64,000 nucleotides of DNA from Maritalea mobilis (GCF_019800885.1 NZ_JAHVKE010000001.1:248001-312000), one strand, 5' to 3'; numbered from the stretch's first letter, positions 43,801 through 55,007 are shown. Notes: a model not told the origin generated them from the sequence alone. Translations and numbers: made by a program.

Positions 43801-44119
43801 GGTTGATGGCATTGACCGCCTCCAGGATGCGGTCCTGCGTGAAGGGGGCAGGCTCGACGATGGTCTCGATATCGGTGCAACTGCCGCGCTGGCGGTGCCC
43901 GTAAACGGTCAGCCCCAGCGATTGCTCGTCCGGCATATCCCCAAGCAAATCCGCAATGACCTCGCGGGCGATGACGATCTTGTTCACGCCGTCGATCTGG
44001 CCCCACATCGACCCCGATCCGTCCAGCACGAGGATCGTGTTCGCCCGGTCAGGAGCTTGCGCCACGGCGGCGAAGGGCAGAAGAAGCAAGGTGAGAAGGG
44101 CGTAAAATATGCGGCGCAT
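40856..44119 (-). CDS. Secreted VWA-domain protein with seven 88-aa tandem repeats
   Basis: A 1087-aa exported protein. A signal peptide ends at about residue 20 (MRRIFYALLTLLLLPFAAVA). A VWA domain (about 25-205) has an intact MIDAS start LDGSGSMWGQ. Three related beta-sandwich-like units follow (about 210-470, recurring PxxWTL/V and LxPGDYRxxxxR patterns). Seven 88-aa repeats fill about 471-1087, each with STIEVGWTGP, DYIGIGRADG, a DGxP turn and a Y-F-Arg/Leu-QDRT-IAS-PITV ending. The repeat resembles an Ig-like fold with a SKICH-like D-Y/W-I-G-I motif (inference). No anchor or secretion tag is seen at the C-terminus. Probably periplasmic or surface-bound metal-dependent adhesion; function unknown. 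Confidence 0.82.
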   Translation of the reverse strand: MRRIFYALLTLLLLPFAAVAQAPDRANTILVLDGSGSMWGQIDGVNKIVIAREVIADLLGDMPDEQSLGLTVYGHRQRGSCTDIETIVEPAPFTQDRILEAVNAINPRGRTPMTDAVVAAAQSLRHTEEPATVILVSDGIENCNPDPCAMAAELEAAGVGFTAHVIGFDVASEPEARAQMQCIADNTGGLFLTADNASELSAALEQVVMAPAMRPTALRIEARLTPSGGVPARPIGWTLLSGAGEVLSTGTQGPAITTELMPGDYVARATRAEADGPATYQTAFSVIEGMPGPIVVSMPDIVETVPVTFTARVEPDMTVPASPLIWTLFDGAGQQLLGPVEAPGGNVALLPGDYRLSVYRVAQETTHEASFTVAANTPQEVIIPLPALMVDVTFSARIGGEAGPLITDPVIWEVTPLATATEIAPANPAALGLTRGAYRVTAYWTAQEIEQSVDFVIVDQPREIAVVFPEPQQRATITAPASAVAGSTIEVGWDGPNEANDYIGIGRADGEGSAWVNYTETSRGNPVSLLMPIEAGDYVIQYFLRDGRTPIASAPITVTPVEASITAPGTAVAGSTIEVGWTGPAYDGDYIGIGRADGGGSGWENYVEARNGSPIQLLVPVTPGEYLISYYARQDRTRITSVPITVTPVEASITAPETAAAGSTIEVGWTGPGYLDDYIGIGRADGQGSAWENYFNVSDGNPGQLLVPETPGDYVIQYFLRQDRTPIASATITVSEVAASITAPATATVGSTIEVGWTGPNYRDDYIGIGRADGQGSAWENYAYTRDGTPARILIPTEPGDYLIQYFLRQDRTPIASAPITVSEVGASITAPASATAGSMIEVGWTGPNYADDYIGIGRADGQGSAWANYSYTRDGNPLSLLVPAEPGEYVIQYFLNQDRTSIASVPITVSAVEASLSAPASAVAGSTIEVGWTGPDYRDDYIGIGRADGQGSAWANYAYTRDGSPARLVMPPEPGAYVIRYFLNQDRTAIAEVPITLSPVEASLTVPDTAQAGTTIEVGWTGPNYDGDYIGIGRADGQGSQWARYAYTRDGSPAQLQLPEEPGAYVIRYFLDQDRTAVASVPITLE

Positions 44120-44290
44120 CTGAAGATGTCCTTATCGTCGAGAATGTAATTTGGCTTGCGCATTGGCAGTGGGACACCACGGCCTCGTCCGCAGGCTAGG
44201 CCGAGTCGCCATTTCCGCAAAGGTCGGGATTTCCGCAGCGTCATCGCATGCTTGCTTGACGGCCATGCGGCGCGGTGCGAAGCCCGCCAC

Positions 44291-45415
44291 ATGACGCGTC
44301 AAGCCACCCCCTGGCCCCTTATCGGGGCGCTGTACCTTGCCGGGCTGGTGGCCGCCGCGCAGTTCGCCAAGGTTTCCGTCACCCTCGACGCGCTGGAGCG
44401 TGCCTATCCCGGCGCGCCCGTCGCCTTTGCCGTGTCCGGCGTGGCGGTGATTGGGGTGCTTTTCGGTGTGCTGGCCGGGGGTGTCGTGGCCAGCCTCGGA
44501 CCGCGACGCGCGATCCTGATCGCGCTTGGTGTCTCGGCTGCGGCCGGGGCGTTGCAGGCGAGTTTGCCGCCCTTTCCCGTTTTGATGGGGCTACGCGTGT
44601 TTGAAGGCGCGGGGCATCTCGGCCTTGTTGTCGCGATCCCCACGCTGATGGCGGGGCTGGCCAGTGACCGCGACCGCCCGATGGTCATGGGGCTTTGGGC
44701 GACCTTCTTCGGCGTGGGCTTTAGCCTGACGGCGGTTCTGGCAGGCGAATCCGCCGGTTGGGTTTACGGCGTCCATGCCGGGCTTGCCGGGCTTATTGCC
44801 TTTGTCCTTTGGCGCATGCTGCCGCGCGGTGTTAGCGGGGAGCGTCGCGCCGCGCCGGGCCTTGCCGATCACCTGGCGATCTATGCCACGCCGCGCCTGT
44901 TCGCCCCGGCGCTCGGCCACGGCATCTACGCGGCCCTGTTCCTCGCCTTGGTCACCTATCTCCCCCAAGCCCTTGGGGCCGGCTGGCTGGCGGCCGTCCT
45001 GCCCCTTGCCGGGTTGGCCGGGTCCCTGGCGGCGGGCGTTCTGGCGCGTCGCATCGCGCCGGGTCGTCTGGTCCCGTTCGGGTTTTTCCTCATGGCGATC
45101 CTTTTCGCGGCGACATGGGCGGCCGGGCCGCTGGCGCCGGGTCTGGCCGTGATCGCCATGGCGGTCAGCGGTGTCGTGGCCGGGGCCGGGTTCGCCGCCG
45201 TGCCTTGGTTGAACGAAACGGCGTCCGACCGCGCGCTTTCCAACGGGGCCTTGGCGCAGCTTGGCAATGTCGGCACCTTTTCGGGCACCCCGCTCCTCGC
45301 CGCCCTGGGCGCCGGCGCCTCCTTGCCCTTTGCGATCGCGATCGGAGTGTTGGGCGGCGCGGCGACGCTGGTGGCATACCGCGCCGCGACACGGGCCTTG
45401 CCCGTCCGGGGCTAA
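44291..45415 (+). CDS. MFS transporter
   Basis: A 374-aa MFS permease beginning MTRQATPWPLIGALYLAGLV, with about eleven to twelve hydrophobic helices and the typical inter-helix loops GPRRAILIALG near residue 75 and RVFEGAGHLGLVVAIPTLMA near 110. Substrate unknown. The start follows the family N-terminus; no strong ribosome site is seen. It is divergent from the VWA gene and convergent with the small membrane protein gene, sharing overlapping stop codons at 45412-45415. Confidence 0.82.
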   Translation: MTRQATPWPLIGALYLAGLVAAAQFAKVSVTLDALERAYPGAPVAFAVSGVAVIGVLFGVLAGGVVASLGPRRAILIALGVSAAAGALQASLPPFPVLMGLRVFEGAGHLGLVVAIPTLMAGLASDRDRPMVMGLWATFFGVGFSLTAVLAGESAGWVYGVHAGLAGLIAFVLWRMLPRGVSGERRAAPGLADHLAIYATPRLFAPALGHGIYAALFLALVTYLPQALGAGWLAAVLPLAGLAGSLAAGVLARRIAPGRLVPFGFFLMAILFAATWAAGPLAPGLAVIAMAVSGVVAGAGFAAVPWLNETASDRALSNGALAQLGNVGTFSGTPLLAALGAGASLPFAIAIGVLGGAATLVAYRAATRALPVRG

Positions 45416-46032
45416 AGCTCGTCGCGGTCTTCCAGCCAATTCCGCAGCGTTCGGCGCTGCCACCGGGACCGGACCTGCTTCGTCAAGATCGTTTGCGGCA
45501 CGAAGATCGGCGCGTCGCTCTCGAAATGCTTGGCTTCGAAGCACTTGCTGGCTGCCACCAGATGAGTCCCCTGATCCGAAATCGCGACCACCGTGACCCA
45601 CATGGACCTGAGCGCATCACGCTCGATTTCCACGTTCAGGCGCGCGCGGGCCCGGTTCATCAAATCCGCCAGGCTGCCGAGGTCGCGTACCTCGCCCTGA
45701 CACAGGGGGCCTTGCGTCGTACGCTCCAACGGGGATGTCACGGCCTCATCGTTCAATTCATCGCGATCCGTCACAACAGCGCGCGATGTGCTGTCCCGCT
45801 GGCCGAAATCCACGACCACCGCCAGCAGGTAGATCGGCTCCTGTCCCATATTGGTGACGAGGCAGCGCGCGTTTTCGCCCTTGGCCGCGCCGCGGTCGAT
45901 GTGGATCGAACTGCGCCTTTGGCGGCGATAGGTCGTGAGGAAAACCTGCAGGTAGATCAACCAGATCGCCACCATGGCCAGATTGGCCAGGGGAGAGATG
46001 GCCTGGGCGTGCTGTGCAATGAAATCCGTCAT
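45412..46032 (-). CDS. Uncharacterised membrane-anchored protein
   Basis: A 206-aa protein starting [20 protein letters not shown] with a single membrane helix (about 13-33), then a soluble domain with no family I recognise. The segment [23 protein letters not shown] near residue 57 suggests a beta-sandwich. The C-terminus is basic ([21 protein letters not shown]). A GGAGG ribosome site lies five bases before the ATG. It is divergent from uvrA, and its promoter region faces the uvrA LexA box, so it could share SOS control, though nothing shows this directly. Confidence 0.7.
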   Translation of the reverse strand: MTDFIAQHAQAISPLANLAMVAIWLIYLQVFLTTYRRQRRSSIHIDRGAAKGENARCLVTNMGQEPIYLLAVVVDFGQRDSTSRAVVTDRDELNDEAVTSPLERTTQGPLCQGEVRDLGSLADLMNRARARLNVEIERDALRSMWVTVVAISDQGTHLVAASKCFEAKHFESDAPIFVPQTILTKQVRSRWQRRTLRNWLEDRDEL

Positions 46033-46131
46033 GGTGCCTCCGCGCGGTGCAACCTCCAAACGCAGGCAGGGCGAAACGGGTCCGCCCAATGAAATCTCAT
46101 TCTGCGGATTTCGGCATCACGCGCGGCTCGT

Positions 46132-46146
46132 GTTCCCGCAATGTTC
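46132..46146 (+). promoter_or_regulatory. LexA (SOS) box upstream of uvrA
   Basis: GTTC (46132-46135), seven bases, GTTC (46143-46146): a perfect alphaproteobacterial LexA operator 69 bp before the uvrA ATG. A candidate promoter TTGGAG (46158-46163), 17 bp, TATTTA (46181-46186) lies just downstream. Confidence 0.85.
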
Positions 46147-46215
46147 TCAAAATTCAGTTGGAGACTCACCGCCGCTCCCCTATTTACCCGTAGACGGTTA
46201 ACGACAGGTTCCCCC

Positions 46216-49080
<2,865 letters not shown>

Positions 49081-49130
49081 CCGGCCCATGGGCGCGCCGC
49101 GTGTCACGCGTCGCCCGGTGAAGCCACGGC

Positions 49131-49194
49131 GGGGGCCTTGAGCCCCCTCCGCGGCTTGCCTCCGGCGGGCATATTTTTCAGGATAAAGATCGGG
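49131..49194 (+). repeat. Dispersed intergenic element, copy 2
   Basis: A GGGGGC/GCCCCC stem (49131-49147), a GC-rich stretch, then the AT core ATATTTTTCAGGATAAAGAT (49171-49190). The core matches copy 1 at 1403-1427 except for one extra A. As in copy 1, it lies about 110 bp after a stop codon (uvrA) in the sense orientation. Confidence 0.75.
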
Positions 49195-49219
49195 CGAACT
49201 GGTCACCGGGGGTGGTGCG

Positions 49220-50140
49220 ATGGCACGACGGCCGAAAATCGGGTTGGCGCTTGGGTCGGGTGGCGCGCGGGGGTGGTGCCACCTCGGGGTTCTGTCCGTT
49301 CTGGACGAGATGGGCGTCGAGGCTGATATCGTGGCGGGCTGCTCGATGGGGGCGCTGGTGGGCGCGGCAGAGGCGGGCGGTGTCCGGTCAAACCTGACGG
49401 ACTGGGCCTTGGCGCTGACCCATTCCAGGTTTCTCAGCCTTGTCGACCTGCGCCTGTCCGCGGGCGGGCTGGTGGCGGGGCGCGAGATCGCCAATGTCCT
49501 GTCCGAATGGGGCCTCGATTGCGAGATCGAGAGCCTGTCGCGCTCTTTCACCGCCGTGGCGACCCGGCTGGATAACGGGCGCGAGATCTGGCTGGGGCAG
49601 GGGCCGTTGCTGCCCGCTGTCCGGGCGTCCCTGGCCATTCCGGGGCTATTCACGCCGCAGTCCATCGACGGGCATTGGCTGGTCGATGGTGGCCTGACCA
49701 ACCCCGTCCCTGTCTCCGTGGCGCGGGCGCGCGGGGCGGATGTGATCATTGCCGTCAACCCGAATGCGAAACCCTCAGGGCGGGTCTGGGTGCCGGAGGC
49801 CGAAGAGGGCGCGGGGATCTGGGCCGCGCTGGAGCAGCGATTCATGGATTTGCTCCCGCAGGACTGGCGTCCGGAGCCGGACGAGGCCGCCGACCAGCCG
49901 GCCCCGCAAGCCATCGAAGCGGTCAACGCGGCGCTCGACATGCTGACCGAATACCTGCGCCGGACCCGCGCGGCGGCCGATCCGCCGGATGTGAGCATCG
50001 AGGTCGATCTGACGGACCTGTCGGCCCTGTCCTTCTTCGAGGCGGAAAAGGCGATTGAGGCGGGGCGCAAGGCTGCGCTGGCCAAGCGCGATCAGATCGC
50101 GGCTGCGCTGGAGGCGGCGGGTCTGACCCTCAACGCGTGA
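49220..50140 (+). CDS. Patatin-like phospholipase (RssA-like)
   Basis: A 306-aa patatin-family hydrolase starting MARRPKIGLALGSGGARGWC. It carries the oxyanion hole GSGGARGW, nucleophile Ser in GCSMGALVGAA near residue 42, and the catalytic Asp in LVDGGLTNPVPV near 156, the Ser-Asp dyad of patatins. It probably cleaves acyl chains from lipids in the cytoplasm or at the inner membrane. The C-terminal 80 residues are helical and charged. The end overlaps the convergent P450 gene by 11 bp. Confidence 0.88.
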   Translation: MARRPKIGLALGSGGARGWCHLGVLSVLDEMGVEADIVAGCSMGALVGAAEAGGVRSNLTDWALALTHSRFLSLVDLRLSAGGLVAGREIANVLSEWGLDCEIESLSRSFTAVATRLDNGREIWLGQGPLLPAVRASLAIPGLFTPQSIDGHWLVDGGLTNPVPVSVARARGADVIIAVNPNAKPSGRVWVPEAEEGAGIWAALEQRFMDLLPQDWRPEPDEAADQPAPQAIEAVNAALDMLTEYLRRTRAAADPPDVSIEVDLTDLSALSFFEAEKAIEAGRKAALAKRDQIAAALEAAGLTLNA

Positions 50141-51293
50141 CCATCAGGCGCTCCAGCCCGTGGAAATGGTAGATATCCGCGTAGCGTGCGGGGTCGGCCA
50201 ATCGCAGGTCCGGGCAAAGCGCGAAAAGGTTGCGCAGGGCAATCTGTAGCTCCAGCCGTGCGAGGGGCGCTCCGACGCAGAAATGCAGCCCCGCACCGAA
50301 GGCGAGGTTGGCCGGGCCGGCGCGGGTCGGGTCGAAACGGGTCGCATCGGGATAGGCCCTGTCGTCCTGCCCTGCCGAGGCCAGCAGAAGGCCCACCTGG
50401 TCGCCGCGCCGGAACTGGTGGCCGAAACACGCGACATCTTCGTAGGCCCAACGCGTGAACAGATGCAGCGGCGGATCGAGGCGCAGGATCTCTTCGACGA
50501 AGCCCTCGGCATCGCCCGCCGGGCGAAGGCCGCGGTCGAGCGCGAGGTTCACCCCATTGCCCATCGTGTGAACCGTCGCCTCGTGCCCGGCATTCAGGAG
50601 CAGGATGCAGGTGGTGATCATCTCGTCCGTCGAGAGCTTGGCGCCGTCCTCCTCTGCCGCGATCAGGGCCGAGATCAGGTCATCGCGCGGGTCGGTCCTG
50701 CGGCGGTCGATATAGTCGCGCATGAAGGCGACGAACTCTTCCGTGGCGGCGACGGCAAGGTCTTCGTCCGCCCGTGTGCGCCCGGCCTGGTACATCATGA
50801 CCATCGCGTTGGACCAGCGCAGCAGATCGGGGGCCATCTCTTCGGGCACCCCCAGCAGCCGGGCGATGACGATCACCGGGATCGGGCGGCAGAAGGCATC
50901 GAGCAGGTCGAAGGGCGCGTCGGGAAATTGCGCGATCAGGTCGCGGGACAGGGTGTCGATCTCGGGCGCCATGGCCTTGATCCGGCGCGAGGTGAAGGCG
51001 CGCAGGACGAGGCCGCGCAGCCGCGTATGGCGTGGCGGCTCAAGCTCCAGCATCGAATGTGCCTCGACGGCGTAGAACGGCGCGAGGTGGTCGGGGATCG
51101 GCAAGGCGGTGATCGGTTCGCGCCCGAACCGCCGGTCGCGCAGGAACGCGTTCACGGCCTCATGCGTCGTGGCCACCGGCATGTCGTACTCGGCCCAGAC
51201 CACAAGCGGACCGACAGCGCGCGCGCGGGCATAGAACGGGTAGGGGTTCTGGACGAACGCGTCGTCGGTGGGGGATTGGTGCAAGGTCTTCAT
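50130..51293 (-). CDS. Cytochrome P450
   Basis: A 387-aa bacterial class I P450. The haem Cys is in FGAGLHFCVGAPLARLEL near residue 335, the I-helix oxygen-binding AGHEATVHTMGN near 235, the ExxR helix in EEILRLDPP near 272 and FDPTRAG near 317. It hydroxylates an unknown substrate and needs a ferredoxin and reductase, none of which is adjacent. The N-terminus has no membrane helix, so it is soluble. Its 3' end overlaps the patatin gene. A terminator for the TRAP permease lies just upstream, so it is transcribed alone. Confidence 0.92.
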   Translation of the reverse strand: MKTLHQSPTDDAFVQNPYPFYARARAVGPLVVWAEYDMPVATTHEAVNAFLRDRRFGREPITALPIPDHLAPFYAVEAHSMLELEPPRHTRLRGLVLRAFTSRRIKAMAPEIDTLSRDLIAQFPDAPFDLLDAFCRPIPVIVIARLLGVPEEMAPDLLRWSNAMVMMYQAGRTRADEDLAVAATEEFVAFMRDYIDRRRTDPRDDLISALIAAEEDGAKLSTDEMITTCILLLNAGHEATVHTMGNGVNLALDRGLRPAGDAEGFVEEILRLDPPLHLFTRWAYEDVACFGHQFRRGDQVGLLLASAGQDDRAYPDATRFDPTRAGPANLAFGAGLHFCVGAPLARLELQIALRNLFALCPDLRLADPARYADIYHFHGLERLMVTR

Positions 51294-51337
51294 GACCGTG
51301 GTTGTGGCGCAAAGGCCGTCCGGTTCCCAGCCCCCGC

Positions 51338-51376
51338 CAAAAGAAAACCGGCCGCGCCCTTAGGCACCGCCGGTTT
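51338..51376 (-). terminator. Rho-independent terminator of the TRAP permease gene
   Basis: Minus-strand stem AAACCGGC / GCCGGTTT followed by TTCTTTTGG, 22 bp after the permease stop. Confidence 0.75.
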
Positions 51377-51398
51377 GCTTGGGTGTCCAGGTGGACGG

Positions 51399-53702
51399 TC
51401 AGTCGGCGCCGCGCACCGAGATGGTCGCGTTCGGGTCCGGACGGATGACCTTCTGGATGAAGAAGATGCCGACCGCGGCACCGATGCCGATCACGTCACT
51501 GACCAGGCCGCCCTCGATCATGAACAGGGCGGCGACAATCAGGCCCACGCGCAGGAACCACGCGGTGCGCCCGCCCATGAACCAGCCCTGCACGCCCGAG
51601 GACAGAAGGAACACGCCGAAGGTCGCGGTAATGCCGGCACGGATGATCTCGAACGCGCTGCCCTCCATCAGGATGGCGCTGTTGTAGAAGAACATGAAGG
51701 GCACGATGAAGGCCGCGATGCCGATCTTGAAGGACGCAACCGAGGTTTCCATCGGGTTGGCCCCCGAGATGCCGGCGGCGGCGTAACTGGCCAGCGCCAC
51801 GGGTGGCGTGATGGCCGAGACCACGGCGAAGTAGAAGACGAAGAAATGCGCCGTCAGCGTGGCGGTGCTTTGCTCCATGCCGTTCTCGACGAAGAGGCTG
51901 ACAAGACCCGGCGCAACGACCGAGGCCGCCACGGCGTAGGCGGCCGTCGTGGGCATGCCCATGCCAAGCAGGATCGCAATGCCCATGGCGAAGATCAGGG
52001 CCAGCAGGTTCGATGCGCCCGCCAGATCGAGCAGAACCGCCGAGAATCGTGCGCCGACGCCGGTCAGGCTGATGACGCCCACGATGATGCCTGCCGCCGC
52101 ACAGACCGCGATGATCTGGATCGACATGACACCGGCCAGTTCAAACGCCTTGAGGATCGACCTTAGCCCCATCCGGTGCGGCGTCAGCCAACTGACCACG
52201 GCCGCTGCGACCGTTGCGAGCGTTCCGGCCCGGATCACGGAATAGCCAAGGAACAGCGCCACGATCAGGATCACGATCGGCACGAACAGGTAGATCTGTT
52301 TCACCAGGGCGCGGAACTTGGGAAGCTCGTCTTCACGCATGCCGCGCATGTGCAGCTTGGCAGCCTCGAAATCGACCATGAAGTAGATCGACGCGAAATA
52401 GAGGATCGCCGGGATGATCGCGGCAATGGCGATCTCCTGGTAGGGAATGCCGGTGATCTCGGCCATGATGAAGGCGCCTGCGCCCATGATTGGCGGCATG
52501 ATCTGCCCACCGGTCGAGGCCGCGGCCTCGATCGCACCCGAGGTCTTCTTCTGGTAGCCGACCCGCTTCATCAGCGGGATGGTCAGGGACCCGGTGGCGA
52601 CCACGTTGCCAGCCGAGGTGCCGTTGATCATCCCCATCAGGCCCGAGGCGAAGATCGCCACCTTGGCGGGGCCGCCGCGCGCGCGCCCTGCGGCGGCAAA
52701 GGCGAAGTTGACGAAATAGTCGCCCACTTTCGAGGCCTGCAGGAAGGCGGCGAAAATGATGAAAAGGATGATGTAGGTCGAGGACACGGCCGTCGTCGGC
52801 CCAAGGATGCCCGCGTCCGAATAGACATGGCCGAAGAAGCGCTGCCAGCTATAGGCGTTCGACACGGCGAGGATGCCGGGCAGCAGGTGCGCCGTGAACG
52901 TGTAGAGCAGGAAGATGCCCGTGATGACCACCAGCGCGAGGCCCGCCACGCGGCGCGTCAGTTCGAGGATCATCGCGGCCCCGGCGGTTGCGGCAAAGGC
53001 GACCCCGATGGGCACAAAGGGGGTGCCGACCGAGTTGCGCGCGGCTGTGCCGTAGATGGCGACGAGGTAGATGCCGACGACGACCGCACAGGCGGCCAGA
53101 ACCACGTCCGAGGCGGCGTAGCGTTCGCGCCCGCGCCGTTCCAGCCAGCCGGTCACGATGGCCCCGCCGGTTGCGATCAGCAGCGGGATGCCGAACCACC
53201 GGATCTCGGTCTGGTAGATCTCGGTTCCGGGGAAGGCGGCCCATGTGGTCAGACCGCCCATCTGCGGCAGCTCGCCCGAGGCGATGGTCTGCATGAAGCC
53301 GATGGCAGTGAAGCCCGCGACGCCCGCAGGGATCAACAGGATCGCGGCGATGATGGACAGCCACGGCGTGTCCTTGTGCTCCTTGCCGTCGAAGGTATGG
53401 GCGGAAAACAACAGGAATCCGAGCGCCAGCGCGCCGGCGATGTGGACGATCCGGAAATTCCACGTCTCCATCGGGAATTGCGGCAGGAACGGGATCTCGA
53501 TCCCCGTCCAATCGGAAATCGAAACGCCGTTCAGCGCGATCATGTGGAACGCGGCATAGATCGTGGAGAGCGTGGCGATGACAAGGTACCCCTTGCCCTC
53601 GAACAGCCGACGGTTGGACTCGATCGGTTCTTCATCGACGCCTTCGGCGAGGACGGTTCCCTCGATCTGGTCGTCTTCGACCTTCTTGTCCTGATCGCTC
53701 AT
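51399..53702 (-). CDS. TRAP transporter fused permease (4TM/12TM)
   Basis: A 767-aa inner-membrane protein in which the small DctQ-like and large DctM-like TRAP permease parts are fused, the usual form paired with TAXI binding proteins. An acidic cytoplasmic N-terminus (about 1-45) precedes about 16-17 hydrophobic segments. DctM-type signatures such as GMINGTSAGNVVATGSLTIP and GMGIAILLGMGMPTTAAYAV are clear. It uses ion gradients to take up an organic acid delivered by the binding protein encoded upstream. The ATG at 53702 follows a GGGGGGACAGGAC region. Hairpins in the 136-bp gap from the binding protein gene probably lower its expression. Confidence 0.92.
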   Translation of the reverse strand: MSDQDKKVEDDQIEGTVLAEGVDEEPIESNRRLFEGKGYLVIATLSTIYAAFHMIALNGVSISDWTGIEIPFLPQFPMETWNFRIVHIAGALALGFLLFSAHTFDGKEHKDTPWLSIIAAILLIPAGVAGFTAIGFMQTIASGELPQMGGLTTWAAFPGTEIYQTEIRWFGIPLLIATGGAIVTGWLERRGRERYAASDVVLAACAVVVGIYLVAIYGTAARNSVGTPFVPIGVAFAATAGAAMILELTRRVAGLALVVITGIFLLYTFTAHLLPGILAVSNAYSWQRFFGHVYSDAGILGPTTAVSSTYIILFIIFAAFLQASKVGDYFVNFAFAAAGRARGGPAKVAIFASGLMGMINGTSAGNVVATGSLTIPLMKRVGYQKKTSGAIEAAASTGGQIMPPIMGAGAFIMAEITGIPYQEIAIAAIIPAILYFASIYFMVDFEAAKLHMRGMREDELPKFRALVKQIYLFVPIVILIVALFLGYSVIRAGTLATVAAAVVSWLTPHRMGLRSILKAFELAGVMSIQIIAVCAAAGIIVGVISLTGVGARFSAVLLDLAGASNLLALIFAMGIAILLGMGMPTTAAYAVAASVVAPGLVSLFVENGMEQSTATLTAHFFVFYFAVVSAITPPVALASYAAAGISGANPMETSVASFKIGIAAFIVPFMFFYNSAILMEGSAFEIIRAGITATFGVFLLSSGVQGWFMGGRTAWFLRVGLIVAALFMIEGGLVSDVIGIGAAVGIFFIQKVIRPDPNATISVRGAD

Positions 53703-53766
53703 GTCCTGTCCCCCCGTGACCCTAGTTTCGGTCGTCATGCCCCTGTCCGTCGGGGCTTGTAAAGAG

Positions 53767-53834
53767 GCCGCGCCCAGAGTTGGACGCGGCCCTTTTTCGT
53801 GTCGGACCGGACGGGCCGTTCCACCCGGTCCGGA
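53767..53834 (-). other. Two hairpins between the TAXI binding protein and permease genes
   Basis: CGGACCGG/CCGGTCCG (53803-53833) and GGCCGCG/CGCGGCC (53767-53790). On the minus strand the second is followed by CTCTTT only, so termination would be partial. This suits high binding protein to permease ratios. Confidence 0.55.
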
Positions 53835-53838
53835 CGTT

Positions 53839-54843
53839 TTACATGTCGCCGTGGATCATGTCATCGGAGATGTCGGCGCCTGCGTTCTCTTCGAACCAGC
53901 GCGCGGCACCGGGGTGCCACATCATCACCGTGTTGCGATCCCAGAACTCGGGCAGGGTCGAACGGGCGGCGCGGTGGGTGTTCACCATGCGCTCGTTATC
54001 CGACATGACCGCGTCCACGACGGCGTAGACGAAGGTTTCCGGCAGGTCGCAGTTGGCGATGGCGAAGTTCCACATCGACACCGAGCGGGCCGGCTCTTCC
54101 AGCGTGGTGTAGGCATCGGCCGCGATGTCGAAGGCTGCCACGGGGAAGGCCTCGATGATCTGGGCCTGTTCCTCTTCGGTGAACTCGATGATGTTGATGT
54201 CGGTCTGCACTTCGAGCTGCGACACGGCGGGAACCGGCACGCCCGCGGCGAAGGCGATGACGTCAAGCAGGCCATCCTGAAGCTGACCGCCAAGGTCCGA
54301 CCAGCCGCCGTTGCGGCGCTCGAAGTTGACGCCCAGTTCTTCCATCATGCGCGGGAAGTAGGTGTCCGAGGTCGAGCCTGCGGGGCCGAAGCCGATGCGC
54401 GCACCGTCCGGGATATCCGCGACCGTGGTGATACCCGAAGAGGACAGCGCCGTGATCGAGAAGGGCGTCTGGTACATCGGGAACATCGCGCAGGCATTGG
54501 TCATCTGCAGACCGGGCGCGATCGGGTTGCCACCGGCGATCGATTCAGCCGCGGGGCCCATGGTGGTCATGCCGAAGGGCAGCTCGCCGGTGTGAACCAG
54601 CGCCATGTTCTGCATCGGGCCACCGGTGACTTCGGCGCCGCCGGACACACCCAGTTCTTCCGACACGATACCGGCCCAGCCCGAGCCGTAGCCGAAATAG
54701 GTGCCACCCTGCGAGCCGGTGCCGACGGTGAAGCTTTCCGGCCAACCTTCGCGGTCCGCGTGCGCTTCGGCAAAGGCCATGCCCGTCGTCAAGGCCGTCG
54801 CCGTCGCAACGACGGTGAATTTCGCAAATGCGTTCGTTTTCAT
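53839..54843 (-). CDS. TAXI-family TRAP solute-binding protein
   Basis: A 334-aa periplasmic receptor. A signal peptide (MKTNAFAKFTVVATATALTT to about residue 25) is followed by the TAXI fold start FTVGTGSQGGTYFGYGSGWA near 38. IGFGPAGSTSDTYFP lies near 150 and the domain ends EENAGADISDDMIHGDM. It delivers a substrate to the fused TRAP permease. The nearby LysR regulator and tartrate/D-malate-type dehydrogenase suggest a hydroxy-dicarboxylate ligand (inference). A GGAGG ribosome site and a TTGAGC-16-TATACC promoter lie upstream. Confidence 0.92.
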   Translation of the reverse strand: MKTNAFAKFTVVATATALTTGMAFAEAHADREGWPESFTVGTGSQGGTYFGYGSGWAGIVSEELGVSGGAEVTGGPMQNMALVHTGELPFGMTTMGPAAESIAGGNPIAPGLQMTNACAMFPMYQTPFSITALSSSGITTVADIPDGARIGFGPAGSTSDTYFPRMMEELGVNFERRNGGWSDLGGQLQDGLLDVIAFAAGVPVPAVSQLEVQTDINIIEFTEEEQAQIIEAFPVAAFDIAADAYTTLEEPARSVSMWNFAIANCDLPETFVYAVVDAVMSDNERMVNTHRAARSTLPEFWDRNTVMMWHPGAARWFEENAGADISDDMIHGDM

Positions 54844-54925
54844 GTAGTCCTCCACTGTTCTTTGCCGCCGGGCCTCAGGCCCTGTCTTTCGCGGCATGCA
54901 CCCCTCCGAGGCGCATTGCGGTGAA

Positions 54926-54953
54926 GGTATAGAGCACGCGGTGCGTCGCTCAA
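54926..54953 (-). promoter_or_regulatory. Candidate promoter of the TAXI-TRAP operon
   Basis: On the minus strand TTGAGC (54948-54953), 16 bp, TATACC (54926-54931). The expected start near 54919 gives a leader of about 75 bases. Confidence 0.5.
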
Positions 54954-54982
54954 GGTAAAAACGGGAGCGATGGGGAAAGTGT

Positions 54983-54997
54983 GAATATATAATATTC
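54983..54997. promoter_or_regulatory. AT-rich palindrome, possible LysR-type site
   Basis: GAATATATAATATTC is a perfect dyad centred about 70 bp upstream of the predicted TRAP operon start, the usual place for a LysR-type activator. The adjacent gene encodes such a regulator. Confidence 0.5.
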
Positions 54998-55007
54998 TTG
55001 AATAAAC

